Assembly (NCBI RefSeq): GCF_000685395.1
Contig: NZ_AVSQ01000003.1
Location: forward strand, 61,238 to 125,237
Length of the DNA stretch: 64,000 nucleotides
Reading direction: 5' to 3'
From: Candidatus Nitrosotenuis chungbukensis
GTDB lineage: Archaea; Thermoproteota; Nitrososphaeria; Nitrososphaerales; Nitrosopumilaceae
In this document: positions 53,490 to 62,691 of the stretch, in pieces
How positions within the stretch are numbered: the stretch's first letter is position 1
Layout of the letters: every line of letters begins with the position of its first letter
Made by a program: the position numbers and the translations under genes
Notes under the pieces: generated by a model
What the model was told of the DNA's origin: nothing
Database searches by the model: none
Seen by the model: only the letters and a program-made list of their open reading frames with translations

Positions 53490-54114
53490 AAAGGGCCAGT
53501 CCATAGAGGACGAGAGCATGGAGATTATTGAGCAAGAAATCGGCCCTCATCCGTACAAAGGGCATGAGTGGCAGATAGTAAGAAGAATAATTCATTCAAC
53601 TGCTGACTTTGATTTTGCAGGGGAAAACGAGATGATTTTCCATAAGGATGCAGTAAAGAATGGATTGGAAGCGCTTCAGGGCGGCAAGAACATCATAGTT
53701 GATGTAAATGGCGTCATCGGGCTGTTAAACAAAAAAAATCTTGACGATTTTAAAACAAGTGTTATTTGCGACATATCAAATCCCGCGGTAGTAAAGGAAG
53801 CCATGAAACTAGACAAGACCAGAGCCCAGACAGCCATGCGCATGAGAGCTTCGGAGATGAACGACGGCATCGTAGTAATAGGCAATGCGCCTACTGCACT
53901 TTTGGAGGTAATTAGCATGATAAAAGAAAAAATTGCAAGGCCAAAGCTCGTAATCGGCGTGCCGGTTGGCTTTGTATCTGCCGCAGAGTCAAAAGACTTG
54001 CTGCAAACTATTGATCTTCCATACATAACAAACAAGGGACGAAAAGGCGGATCTCCCTGCGCCGCTGCAATAATAAATGCACTTTTTAAAATTATACGAG
54101 AATCATCTAGCTGA
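53479..54114 (+). CDS. cbiC: Cobalt-precorrin-8 methylmutase
   Basis: A 211-residue protein. RRIIHSTADFDFAG contains the catalytic His, and AVGIG-like segments GNAPTALLEV, GVPVGFVSAAESK and GSPCAAAIINAL match CbiC/CobH. It shifts the C11 methyl to C12, yielding cobyrinate. Its 3' end overlaps cbiA on the other strand by 12 nt. Confidence 0.95.
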   Translation: MQTRKGQSIEDESMEIIEQEIGPHPYKGHEWQIVRRIIHSTADFDFAGENEMIFHKDAVKNGLEALQGGKNIIVDVNGVIGLLNKKNLDDFKTSVICDISNPAVVKEAMKLDKTRAQTAMRMRASEMNDGIVVIGNAPTALLEVISMIKEKIARPKLVIGVPVGFVSAAESKDLLQTIDLPYITNKGRKGGSPCAAAIINALFKIIRESSS

Positions 54115-55470
54115 GAATTTTATACAATTCTTGACAAAATTAGACGGATAATTATTCCGAGCAAAATAAAGATGCATGTATGAGGCAAGCGTATTGTATT
54201 CAAGTAGACCGTCCTTTTTGCCATTAATCCCAACACCAATGGATAACTCGTAAGCAAATTTAGAGTCCTTTGGAATTGATGTGAGCTCAGAATAATGAAA
54301 TTCGTGGCCAAATAATTTTGTTGATTTTTTTGCAACTATACAATCTGAAATGACTTGCGCTTTTGTGTAGTTCAATGTCATTTTCTTTTCCATGGTGGTT
54401 TCAGCATCAAAAAGACCAACTGTCGAATATTTCTTGTCACCATATTCTATTGATTTTGTAAGATACATCAGTCCACCGCATTCTGCATAAATCGGCATTC
54501 CTTGTTCGGCAAGGCTTTTAATTGATTTTTTCATGGTGTGGTTTTTTGTCAAGAGTTGACCTAGCACCTCTGGGAATCCTCCTCCGATGTAGAGTCCATC
54601 ACATTTTGGTGGAGCTGGATCTGATATTGGGCTAAAAAACTCTATCTTTGCACCTTCACGTCTTAATGCATCAAAATTATCATAATAGTAAAAATTGAAT
54701 GATTTGTCCAATGCTACGCCTATTTTGACCTTGAATTGCGTTTGCAGTTGTTTACTGGCTTGGAAAAATGGCGATGCTTGTTTTGCTATGGAAATTATTC
54801 CATCAATGTCAAGATAACAGGAAATTTTTTTTGCAATTTTTTTTATTTTTTGTTTTAGTTCGTTTTGTTCAATTACTGGTATTAATCCCAAATGCCTTGA
54901 CTGTATATCAAATTCAGAATTTTTCGGTATCACTCCAAGGATAGGAATTTTCAAGCGAGAAAGTGCACCCCTGCACATTTCTTCGTGTTTTTTGCTGCCA
55001 ATTTTGTTAAGTATGAATCCGACTATTCTCGAGTTTCGATGGAATTTTGTGTATCCTAATGCAGTTGCGGCAATTGACCTTGCTGTCTTACTTGCATCGA
55101 GAACCAAGATGACAGGAGTTTGAAGTATGCTTGCTATGTGATGGGTACTAGAAAAATTCGAAGTTCCAGAGAATCCGTCATAAAATCCCATTACTCCTTC
55201 AATGACAGATATTTCTGAGTTAGAATTATTCAAAAAACTTTGGACCACTGCCTCTTTTCCCATTATCCAAGAGTCCAGATTTCGTGCAGGGTTATCCGAA
55301 ATTGCAGAAAGATAAGTTGGATCAATATAGTCAGGACCAACTTTGAATGGTTGCACTGAATAGCCCTTATCTTTCATTCCATGAATAATAGAACATGTTA
55401 TCGAAGTTTTTCCCACCCCGCTAGTAACACCTGCAATCAAAATACGGGGAATTTTGTTCTTTCTTATCAT
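54103..55470 (-). CDS. cbiA: Cobyrinate a,c-diamide synthase
   Basis: A 455-residue protein. The N-terminal P-loop is GVTSGVGKTS (about 14-23) with VGPDYIDP following. The C-terminal class-I glutaminase has GGGFPEV and the Cys nucleophile in YAECGGLMYL, with the catalytic His near HEFHYSE. It amidates two carboxylates of cobyrinic acid using glutamine and ATP. It is convergent to the cbiD-C set and divergent from cobA, so it is a separate transcript. Confidence 0.95.
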   Translation of the reverse strand: MIRKNKIPRILIAGVTSGVGKTSITCSIIHGMKDKGYSVQPFKVGPDYIDPTYLSAISDNPARNLDSWIMGKEAVVQSFLNNSNSEISVIEGVMGFYDGFSGTSNFSSTHHIASILQTPVILVLDASKTARSIAATALGYTKFHRNSRIVGFILNKIGSKKHEEMCRGALSRLKIPILGVIPKNSEFDIQSRHLGLIPVIEQNELKQKIKKIAKKISCYLDIDGIISIAKQASPFFQASKQLQTQFKVKIGVALDKSFNFYYYDNFDALRREGAKIEFFSPISDPAPPKCDGLYIGGGFPEVLGQLLTKNHTMKKSIKSLAEQGMPIYAECGGLMYLTKSIEYGDKKYSTVGLFDAETTMEKKMTLNYTKAQVISDCIVAKKSTKLFGHEFHYSELTSIPKDSKFAYELSIGVGINGKKDGLLEYNTLASYMHLYFARNNYPSNFVKNCIKFSAR

Positions 55471-55531
55471 ATGGTTTTAGCAAAACAAGAACTATACCAA
55501 TGTTTTTAGTATTCGAATTTGATTTTTCATT

Positions 55532-56065
55532 ATGGAAAAAGATGGTCTTGTTATAGTATACACAGGTAAGGGAAAGGGCAAAACTACTGCGGCGCTAGGC
55601 ATGGCTCTAAGAGCGACAGGATACAATCACAAAACCTGCATGATCCAGTTCATCAAGGGTTCTTGGCATTATGGGGAAATGACGTCGTCAAAAAGACTAG
55701 AACCGGAGTTTGAGCTGACAGCCATAGGGAAAGGCTTTGTTGGAATATTAGACGATAAGACTCCCAAAGAAATTCATCAAAAAATTGCAGACGAGGCAGT
55801 TGAAATAAGCAAGGAAAAGATTCTTTCTGGAAAATACGACATCATAATACTTGATGAGATAAACTACGCTGTAAATCTCGGCTTAGTGCCTATGGAAAAA
55901 GTTCTCGAGATGATAAAAATAAAACCGCCACAACTGAATTTGGTTTTGACTGGAAATCATGCCAAACCAGAAATTATTGAAGCTGCAGATTTGGTAACTG
56001 AGATGAGAGAGATAAAGCATCCCTTTCAGCAAGGCATAAGAGCAAAAAAAGGCATAGATTTCTGA
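55532..56065 (+). CDS. cobA: Corrinoid adenosyltransferase (CobA/BtuR type)
   Basis: A 177-residue protein. The P-loop is TGKGKGKTTAALG (about 11-23), then MIQFIKGSWHYGE and DIIILDEINYAV with NLVLTGNHAKPEI. It attaches the 5'-deoxyadenosyl group to cobalt of cob(I)yrinate diamide. It starts 61 nt from the divergent cbiA and is followed by the aIF2 alpha gene 38 nt later. Confidence 0.95.
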   Translation: MEKDGLVIVYTGKGKGKTTAALGMALRATGYNHKTCMIQFIKGSWHYGEMTSSKRLEPEFELTAIGKGFVGILDDKTPKEIHQKIADEAVEISKEKILSGKYDIIILDEINYAVNLGLVPMEKVLEMIKIKPPQLNLVLTGNHAKPEIIEAADLVTEMREIKHPFQQGIRAKKGIDF

Positions 56066-56103
56066 GCAACAACATTAAATTATGTACGCCGAGCCAAATT
56101 TGC

Positions 56104-56904
56104 ATGGCTACCGAATCGCAGGAATTACCAGAGATTGGAGAAATTGTAATTGCAACCATAACCAAGCTTACTGACCATGGAGCTTATGTCAGCCTTGATG
56201 AATACAGTGGACTGCAGGGATTTCTTCACATATCTGAGATAGCTCCCGGATGGGTTCGCTCGGTAAGCAAGTTTGTGAAAGAAGGTGAAAAGAAAGTGCT
56301 GCTTGTAAAAAAAGTAAACCCAAATAGATCAGAAATTGATCTTTCACTAAAACAAGTTTCAAAAGAACAGCAAAAGAAAAAGCTGTTAGAGGTCAAGAGA
56401 ATTGAGAAAGGTAAGACCTTCCTAGAAAATGTTAAGGAAATAGCAGGTTTATCCGATAACGACATAGAAAAACTTGAAGATGTGATTTTTTCAAAATATG
56501 ACTTTGTGTATGATATGTTTTTGGATGTAGTAACAAAAGGCATTGCTGTTTTAGATGAGTTAAAACTGGCAAAAAAAACTGTTTCTGCAATAGAAGAAGT
56601 AAGTACGAAAATCAAGCCACCATCAGTTGAAATTCGCGGCATTTCTGAAATTACTTGCAATAAATCTGACGGTGTAGAGGTAATCAAGAATGCGCTTTTG
56701 GATGCAATTGGTGAGCAAAAGGCAAACGTAAATGTGGTATACATAGGCGCACCAAAGTACAGAATAACGGTAAAGGGTCAGGACTTTAAGACTGCAGAAA
56801 GAATGCTAAAACCCATATTAGATAAACTACAGAAAACCGTTGAAAAAAATCATGGTACGTTTAACTTTACAAGGGAAGAATCAAAGAAAACGAGAGAGGG
56901 ATAA
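56104..56904 (+). CDS. Translation initiation factor aIF2 subunit alpha
   Basis: A 266-residue protein. An S1 RNA-binding domain fills residues about 8-90 (GEIVIATITKLTDHGAYVSLDEYSG, LQGFLHISEIAPGWVRSV). A helical middle and an alpha/beta C-terminal domain (NVVYIGAPKYRITVKGQDF) follow. It joins the gamma subunit, encoded at 60.9-62.1 kb on the other strand, in delivering initiator tRNA. nop10 starts two bases after its stop. Confidence 0.95.
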   Translation: MATESQELPEIGEIVIATITKLTDHGAYVSLDEYSGLQGFLHISEIAPGWVRSVSKFVKEGEKKVLLVKKVNPNRSEIDLSLKQVSKEQQKKKLLEVKRIEKGKTFLENVKEIAGLSDNDIEKLEDVIFSKYDFVYDMFLDVVTKGIAVLDELKLAKKTVSAIEEVSTKIKPPSVEIRGISEITCNKSDGVEVIKNALLDAIGEQKANVNVVYIGAPKYRITVKGQDFKTAERMLKPILDKLQKTVEKNHGTFNFTREESKKTREG

Positions 56905-56906
56905 CA

Positions 56907-57083
56907 TTGAAGTTTCAGATTCGCAAGTGTCCAGACTGTAAAAAATACACTCTAAAAGACGCATGTCCACACTGCAATTCCAAGACGAATACTGTTCACC
57001 CTGCAAAGTTTTCCCCCGACGATAAATATGCAAGATACCGCATTGCAGACAAATTTAAAGAAGAGTCCCCCAGCGAGATATAG
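56907..57083 (+). CDS. H/ACA snoRNP-like protein Nop10
   Basis: A 58-residue protein starting at TTG 56907. The N-terminal zinc ribbon is CPDC and CPHC (IRKCPDCKKYTLKDACPHC), followed by the tail FSPDDKYARYRIADK, which wraps the pseudouridine synthase Cbf5. It completes the H/ACA RNP for rRNA pseudouridylation. The eIF2 alpha-Nop10 pairing is conserved in archaea. The stop at 57083 abuts the aglB stop on the other strand. Confidence 0.95.
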   Translation: MKFQIRKCPDCKKYTLKDACPHCNSKTNTVHPAKFSPDDKYARYRIADKFKEESPSEI

Positions 57084-59774
57084 TTAAGAAATTCTTATAC
57101 TTTTGATTCGTGCTTGTTCAACGTTCATCGGCTGATCATCAGAATTTGTTTTTAGGGAACCCAGCTTATCTACCACATCTTTACCCTCTACTACTTCGCC
57201 AAAAATTGTATACTTGCCATCGAGGAATGGCGCATCACCCAAAACGATGAAAAATTGCGAACCTCCACTATTGATATCTCCTCCTCTTGCCATTGACACA
57301 ACATATTTTGTATGTTTTAGGCTGCTAAATTCAGCAGGAATCATATATCCAGGTCCTCCCGTTCCCCAAGTTTGAGGAGGGCCAGACACCGTATTTGGAT
57401 CTCCACCCTGTATTACAAATCCAGGTATGATTCTGTGGAATAGTGTTCCGTCATAGAAATGCGAATCTGCAAGTTTTTTAAAGTTATCAACCGTTTTTGG
57501 TGCCACATCTTTATTGAGTTGAATTACAATGTCGCCCAGTGTTGTCTCTACTGTTGCAAATTCTCCAGGTGTTTTGGTGATTGATTCGCTAGATGTCTTA
57601 ATGTTCGATTCTGTCGCTATAGCTGTTTCTGTTTTCGGTTTGTAATCTTTGTTTACCTCATAAATTAAAACACCATTAATGGGCCCAGAGTCTTTTCGTA
57701 AAAAGCCAGAGGATTCATAGACAAGTTTTAATGGTCCGTCACCATCTTTGGGAAATTTAATATCATTTATGTAAATTGGAGTAAATCCAGATACATACGA
57801 TTGTGACTGTTGCTGAGTGTTAAGATCCACATAGAACATTGGAGAAAATGGGATCATTTTACCCAATAATGTGTCATTCCAAAACTCGTTTGTTCCACTT
57901 AATTCGTCACTATAGATGTATTTGTCAACGGATACGCCTGCGATTCTCATAAACCATTGTTTTTTACTTTCATCCCCACCACCTTGAACAAGGTATAGTG
58001 ATGGGTCTTCACTATTTACTCTCTGTGCAGCAACATAGATCAATACATAATCTGCATCCAGGCCCTCAGAGGGTTTGTCGCTTGTTAGTATTCTCCATGC
58101 TTCGTCAGGTGAGCTAAGTAACATTTTTGCAATCAGCTTTATTTGCCAGTCTATCAAGGTGGCGTTATCTGCTAGTGTTTTCCTTTCGCCAAGCGTTGTA
58201 ATCCAGTAACCATAATCCCACCAAGATGCAATAACTGCATCCTTTGGAGTATTGTTTTTGATCCAGTCCATGGCATCAAGCCAGTCAGTTGTAGCTATGT
58301 TGTAGTTACTTCCGCCATTTAGAATGGTTGGAGGTGCTTTTACACTATTTACCCAGTTGGAGCTTGCTGGGAGCGTAATTGGTATGATCAGCAAAACAGT
58401 AATGATGACAGTAAAAGAAATTTTTAGTGCAGTTGGATGAGACTTGATAATTTTTTTATTCTCCTGCTTGTTATGTTTGAAAATTTCTTTGGTAAGAATT
58501 GATAGACCTACTGAACCCAAAATTATAAGGGAGAGTGATGAGTAAAGTTCCAATCGGATAAATGCGGAGCTGATATAAACTCCAAACAATCCAATAATCA
58601 ATGCAAAAATCTGAACGTCGCGATTGTTGTTTGAGTTATTTAAAAGATTTTTAAAGATTAGCCAAACTCCTAATGCTCCAAATATCATAAAGACGGAATT
58701 ATACAGAAATGATTGGAAAATAGTAGTAGTTGCATGTTCTGCTACTGAATCCACCAAAGGATCCGTTGTGGTTAGGAATGGATTAATTGCATTTAGATAT
58801 CTAAAGCTTGGAAGCCCAATTACATTTGCTGACAATATAAAAATGCCAAGTACGATTACAGCCACTAACAATAATGCACAGTTACGCTTTCCGTGTTCGA
58901 TCTTGCTCATTTTTTGAATAAAATAACAAGCGATGAGGAAGATTGTTGGGCCAATCAGCATAAAGCCACTTGCTTTTGTAAAAAATTGAATTCCGGGTCT
59001 TTCTAGTGGCGCAATAGCGATTGCAATACCAAGAAGGAATGCAGGAATAGCCCAGATAAGAAAACGATTGTCTTGTCTGACAAACGGTAGTGACAATATA
59101 AAAATGCCAATGGGTAAAACGAAGAATTCACTTCCTCCCCACGCCGAAAAAGAGAGACCGAGAAATATCCCGCCTCCTATTAGTTTGGCAAGGGCAATTT
59201 TACGCGAGTTTGATTTTATTCCACTTAAAAGTAAGTAAATCGCAAGTAGCCCAAAAAATAATCCGAGTGGCTCTGACTTGAACCATCCAATTGTACCCCT
59301 AACTATTATTGGCAAAGATACAGAATACATTAACGAAGCAAACAGTCCTGCAGTAGTTCCGCCAATCACCCTAACTAGGGCAAATACAACAACTGCTGTC
59401 AAAGAGCCAAGTACTACTGGAAATACAATTGTAAAGTCATAAAGATTAGTGCCACCGCCAAAAATTTGGTAGAGCGAGGCTGCAGTTACATGCAACATGA
59501 CTTGAGAAGTTCCTGCAATATCCCTTCCATGAGGATACCAACTCATGTCATCGTACCAGTTCAGATAGGCATCAAAACCGTTTTCTACGATGAATTTTGT
59601 TGCTCTGTAATTAAAAAACGGGTCAAACTCGTTTAATTGAAACCCATAGTCCGCAGCTTGAGATCGAATCAATGCGGAAATGGAAAACGAAGATGAAAGA
59701 ACCAGTATTATGAGCAGGTGATGTAGACAAAACTCAAAGCTGCCCACACTGAATAATTTTTTATTAGAAAGCAA
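57084..59774 (-). CDS. aglB: AglB/Stt3 oligosaccharyltransferase fused to a C-terminal cyclophilin domain
   Basis: An 896-residue protein starting at TTG 59774. Residues about 20-470 form the multi-helix membrane domain with EFDPFFNYR at 49-57 (metal-binding Asp) and SVAEH at 343-347 (SVSE-like motif). The outside globular domain carries WWDYG at 518-522. A Ser/Thr/Lys linker (about 710-735) leads to a full cyclophilin-type peptidyl-prolyl isomerase at 736-896. Its FHR Arg781, Phe786, QGGD Gln789, SQFF Gln840/Phe842 and LDGK match CypA active-site positions; CypA Trp121 is Phe850. AglB moves lipid-linked glycans onto Asn of secreted proteins; the isomerase domain should face outside as well. 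It is one continuous frame, so the fusion is not a sequencing artefact in this read. Fourth downstream of the aIF2 gamma gene. Confidence 0.93.
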   Translation of the reverse strand: MLSNKKLFSVGSFEFCLHHLLIILVLSSSFSISALIRSQAADYGFQLNEFDPFFNYRATKFIVENGFDAYLNWYDDMSWYPHGRDIAGTSQVMLHVTAASLYQIFGGGTNLYDFTIVFPVVLGSLTAVVVFALVRVIGGTTAGLFASLMYSVSLPIIVRGTIGWFKSEPLGLFFGLLAIYLLLSGIKSNSRKIALAKLIGGGIFLGLSFSAWGGSEFFVLPIGIFILSLPFVRQDNRFLIWAIPAFLLGIAIAIAPLERPGIQFFTKASGFMLIGPTIFLIACYFIQKMSKIEHGKRNCALLLVAVIVLGIFILSANVIGLPSFRYLNAINPFLTTTDPLVDSVAEHATTTIFQSFLYNSVFMIFGALGVWLIFKNLLNNSNNNRDVQIFALIIGLFGVYISSAFIRLELYSSLSLIILGSVGLSILTKEIFKHNKQENKKIIKSHPTALKISFTVIITVLLIIPITLPASSNWVNSVKAPPTILNGGSNYNIATTDWLDAMDWIKNNTPKDAVIASWWDYGYWITTLGERKTLADNATLIDWQIKLIAKMLLSSPDEAWRILTSDKPSEGLDADYVLIYVAAQRVNSEDPSLYLVQGGGDESKKQWFMRIAGVSVDKYIYSDELSGTNEFWNDTLLGKMIPFSPMFYVDLNTQQQSQSYVSGFTPIYINDIKFPKDGDGPLKLVYESSGFLRKDSGPINGVLIYEVNKDYKPKTETAIATESNIKTSSESITKTPGEFATVETTLGDIVIQLNKDVAPKTVDNFKKLADSHFYDGTLFHRIIPGFVIQGGDPNTVSGPPQTWGTGGPGYMIPAEFSSLKHTKYVVSMARGGDINSGGSQFFIVLGDAPFLDGKYTIFGEVVEGKDVVDKLGSLKTNSDDQPMNVEQARIKSIRIS

Positions 59775-59802
59775 TTGCTTCTTTTCCGAAAGATATGGCT
59801 TA

Positions 59803-60459
59803 TTACTCTTTTGAAAGAATATGCACTTCTGACGTAGTTACAAGTTTCTTGAAGGCTTTTGCATCATTTATCGTTCCCACAATACTGCCATAGTGCATTG
59901 GAATTGCAAGCTTTGGTTTTATCTCTTTAACTGCCTTTGCTGCATCATCTGGAGTCATCACATATGTTCCGCTAACTGGTACAAATAGAACGTCAGGTTT
60001 TATGTCAGTCATTTCAGGTATCAAATCAGAATCTCCGGTATGATAGAATCGAGTATTGTTTATGGTTATGACGAATCCCACCTTGTTGTCCTCTTTTGGG
60101 TGGAACGGTCTTTTTGTATCCGGGTTTATCTTGTCAGTATTATAGGCACGAATTGCATTTATTTTGAATCCATCGATCTCTATTTTTTCATTTGGCGCAA
60201 TGCCGATTAATTTCTTGCACGGCAGTTTGATTTGCTCAAGACATTCTTTTGCAGCTATTATGACAGTTTTTTTGTCAGTAATTTTTTCCAAGTCAACAAT
60301 ACTTAGATGATCAAAATGGTTGTGAGAAATCAATATCACATCTGCATGAAATTTTTTATCTATCTGGTATGGATCAAAACAAACCGTAATGTCGTCTTTT
60401 GTTAATGTAAGTGTATCATGTCCATGCCATTTTATTTGAACGCCATTATATTCTAGCAT
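59803..60459 (-). CDS. UPF0173-type metallo-beta-lactamase-fold hydrolase
   Basis: A 218-residue protein. The metal-binding HxHxDH-type motif is ISHNHFDHL (about 45-53), FYHTGDSDLI provides the bridging Asp, and IPMHYGS provides the last His. UPF0173 members are zinc hydrolases of unknown substrate. It lies between the PIN-domain gene and aglB with gaps of 24-28 nt, so co-transcription with both is likely. Confidence 0.9.
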   Translation of the reverse strand: MLEYNGVQIKWHGHDTLTLTKDDITVCFDPYQIDKKFHADVILISHNHFDHLSIVDLEKITDKKTVIIAAKECLEQIKLPCKKLIGIAPNEKIEIDGFKINAIRAYNTDKINPDTKRPFHPKEDNKVGFVITINNTRFYHTGDSDLIPEMTDIKPDVLFVPVSGTYVMTPDDAAKAVKEIKPKLAIPMHYGSIVGTINDAKAFKKLVTTSEVHILSKE

Positions 60460-60483
60460 AATTTGAAATCGTCATTTACCAAG

Positions 60484-60861
60484 TTAAACCTTACTTGATT
60501 CTAATACTATTTTGTTATTTGATATAGAAAGAATAGAGCCGCCCAATTTTTTTATAATTGATTTTAGCTCCTTGTCCATTGTTGCCACAATACCTCCTTG
60601 TTTTTTTATATATGATTGCAATGCGGCATCAGCAAAACTACCATTCAGAGAAATGGTTGGAAATGATTTGATATAATCCAGTGTTATAACTACGGCGTCT
60701 TTTTTTTCCTTGTCATCTAAGAGCTTTTTTAGCTCCATAGTCACAATATTTGGAACAACAAATCGAATGCTGCCTATTTCAGTATCAATTGTTGAAAGAT
60801 TCTTTATTCTATTGGTAGCTAAATGAATGAGAAAACTTGTGTCGCATATTACATCAACCAA
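60484..60861 (-). CDS. PIN-domain protein, Fcf1/Utp24-like
   Basis: A 125-residue PIN domain with acidic residues at Asp7 (ICDTSF), Glu43 (TMELKK), Asp78 (FADAAL) and ATMDKEL. The gene overlaps the aIF2 gamma gene by 8 nt, a linkage conserved in archaea where the PIN protein is the Fcf1/Utp24-like rRNA-processing nuclease rather than a VapC toxin. No antitoxin gene is adjacent. Confidence 0.85.
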   Translation of the reverse strand: MVDVICDTSFLIHLATNRIKNLSTIDTEIGSIRFVVPNIVTMELKKLLDDKEKKDAVVITLDYIKSFPTISLNGSFADAALQSYIKKQGGIVATMDKELKSIIKKLGGSILSISNNKIVLESSKV

Positions 60862-62116
60862 CTATGCCTGCTCCGATTAATCGCCATCTTTCTTCAATTT
60901 TTCTGCTTATTGCAACATTACTTTGTTCAAAAAGACAAACCGGCCTTTTGAATTGAACCTCAATATTTGCCCCCCTTGCCTTGCTTACCTTTGCAAGAAC
61001 GGGTGCAGTTCCAATGTTAAGTCGTAATGATTCTCCTGCCTGAATTGGCGTCACCTTGACATCATTTATTGTTCCAACCGCAGAATCAAACAGATTAACT
61101 TCTAGTTGTGCTTCATTCGAGTTTTCTGGCAGTGTTCCTGGTTTTCCTATAACTGAACCAATCAGCGAATCGCTACGAGTTAGTGAAGGATCCAACTTGG
61201 TTCCTATTGCCACAAGACCTCCCGGCTTTACATCATCAACTATTCCTGCTGCAGTACCTAACGATACTATTTGTGTATGGATTGGTTCGTAATTGCTTTT
61301 CTTATTGTTTAGGATGCCAGGTTTTATTTCAATTTCATCTCCAATCGAGAATATACCTTGAGTCAAGCTTCCCCCGATTACTCCTCCTTTGATATTATTT
61401 ATCAGAGTACCAGGTTTGTTAACGTCAAATGATCTTAGAACATGCATCACTGGATCTTTAGCTTCTGCTCTTTGTGGTGTTTGGATTGTATCTTCTATTG
61501 CTCCGATTAATGCATCTATGTTAAGTCTTGATTGTGCAGAGATTGGAATTATTGGCGATTTTGCAGCTTTTGTGCCTTTTACAAATTTAACTATGTCAGC
61601 ATAGTTTGCTGTCGCATCTTTGTACGATACAAGATCAACTTTGTTTTGAACAATTACAATTTGTTGAATTCCTAGAATTTGAAGTGCTAAAAGATGTTCT
61701 TTTGTTTGCGGTTGGGGTACTTTTTGGTTTGCTGCTACAAGTAGCAATGCCCCATCCATTAGTGCCGCACCTGAAAGCATGTTTGCCATAAGGCTTTCGT
61801 GGCCAGGACTGTCCACAAAACTAACAACTCTGCTTAGTTCGCTTTCTTTACCACAGTTTGGACAAGTTGGAGTAGTAGAATATCCCAGTGGCACTTCACA
61901 GCTTTTGCACTTGTAAAACGCAGCGTCAGAATATCCAACGCGTATGGTAATTCCCCTCTTTAGTTCCTGACTGTGAACGCTAGTCCATTGTCCGGTCAGA
62001 GCTTGAATTAGAGTAGTCTTGCCGTGATCAACGTGTCCTGCAGTTCCAATGTTTACACATGGTTGGTAGCCATATTTTTTTACATACCATTCGGGGAGGG
62101 TGTCACGCCAATGCAT
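60854..62116 (-). CDS. Translation initiation factor aIF2 subunit gamma
   Basis: A 420-residue GTPase. G1 is GHVDHGKTT (about 27-35), the zinc knuckle is CKSC...CPNC at about 65-85, G3 is DSPGHE, and G4 is QNKVDL. It binds initiator Met-tRNA and GTP, then docks on the small subunit. It is downstream of eS6 by 31 nt and upstream of the PIN gene, the usual archaeal arrangement. Confidence 0.97.
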   Translation of the reverse strand: MHWRDTLPEWYVKKYGYQPCVNIGTAGHVDHGKTTLIQALTGQWTSVHSQELKRGITIRVGYSDAAFYKCKSCEVPLGYSTTPTCPNCGKESELSRVVSFVDSPGHESLMANMLSGAALMDGALLLVAANQKVPQPQTKEHLLALQILGIQQIVIVQNKVDLVSYKDATANYADIVKFVKGTKAAKSPIIPISAQSRLNIDALIGAIEDTIQTPQRAEAKDPVMHVLRSFDVNKPGTLINNIKGGVIGGSLTQGIFSIGDEIEIKPGILNNKKSNYEPIHTQIVSLGTAAGIVDDVKPGGLVAIGTKLDPSLTRSDSLIGSVIGKPGTLPENSNEAQLEVNLFDSAVGTINDVKVTPIQAGESLRLNIGTAPVLAKVSKARGANIEVQFKRPVCLFEQSNVAISRKIEERWRLIGAGIVG

Positions 62117-62147
62117 TAGTAAATCTCAAAAAATCTAGTATGTTAAG

Positions 62148-62531
62148 TTATGCCTTTTCTTTATTTTCTGCTGGAGCCTCTTCTATTTTGAGCTCGCCGT
62201 CATATGAGCAGTTTATTTGGTAAATCTCCTCTGAAATGGTATTTCCTCGGATCAGTCTTCTTCTACGCTGTCCTTTTTCGACGTTTTTGAGTCCAACCCC
62301 TTTTGAAATCAGGACCTTTTTTCTCGCAGTACCGTAAATGTCAGATCTCATTGGCATCCCTGACTTGTCGCTTCCACCGCTGATTTTGAGTTTTCCATCC
62401 AAACCTACCACTGCTGCATCCACCTCGTTTCCAATATGCAACCCTATCAGCACATTAGCCTCTTTGTCTTTGAGCTCCTTTGATGTGGATTTTCCCTTTT
62501 TATCAGATATTGTCAGTTTAAAGTTAGCCAA
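62148..62531 (-). CDS. rps6e: Small subunit ribosomal protein eS6
   Basis: About 127 residues from TTG 62531, where the family start (ANFKLTISDKKGKS) lies; the open frame runs eight codons further to 62555 but those residues overlap a hairpin. LIGLHIGNEVDAAVVGL, GGSDKSGMPMRSD and GQRRRRLIRGNTIS match eS6. It is first in the aIF2 gamma operon and may control the set through its 5' hairpin. Confidence 0.95.
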   Translation of the reverse strand: MANFKLTISDKKGKSTSKELKDKEANVLIGLHIGNEVDAAVVGLDGKLKISGGSDKSGMPMRSDIYGTARKKVLISKGVGLKNVEKGQRRRRLIRGNTISEEIYQINCSYDGELKIEEAPAENKEKA

Positions 62532-62534
62532 GTA

Positions 62535-62555
62535 TTGCTCAAAAAATCTGAGCAA
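62535..62555 (-). promoter_or_regulatory. Hairpin just before the eS6 start
   Basis: TTGCTCA and TGAGCAA form a perfect 7-bp inverted repeat with a 7-nt loop, ending 3 nt before the proposed TTG start of eS6. In the mRNA this could hide or present the start region. An autoregulatory role by a ribosomal protein is a reasonable guess, not shown. Confidence 0.35.
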
Positions 62556-62691
62556 CTAATTAACGTTTGGAGGCTTTCAGGCAATCTACACCTGTAGTTG
62601 ATTGATTTTTGGGGTTTGGATATAACGCGCCTTCCATTTTTTGGCGCTACAAGATTAGGAAAAATTTTAATCTTTATTTGCACAACCTATC

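Noticed and set aside
60484..60861. PIN protein as a VapC toxin
   Set aside because: No antitoxin gene adjoins it, and its overlap with aIF2 gamma is the conserved place of the Fcf1/Utp24-like archaeal protein.
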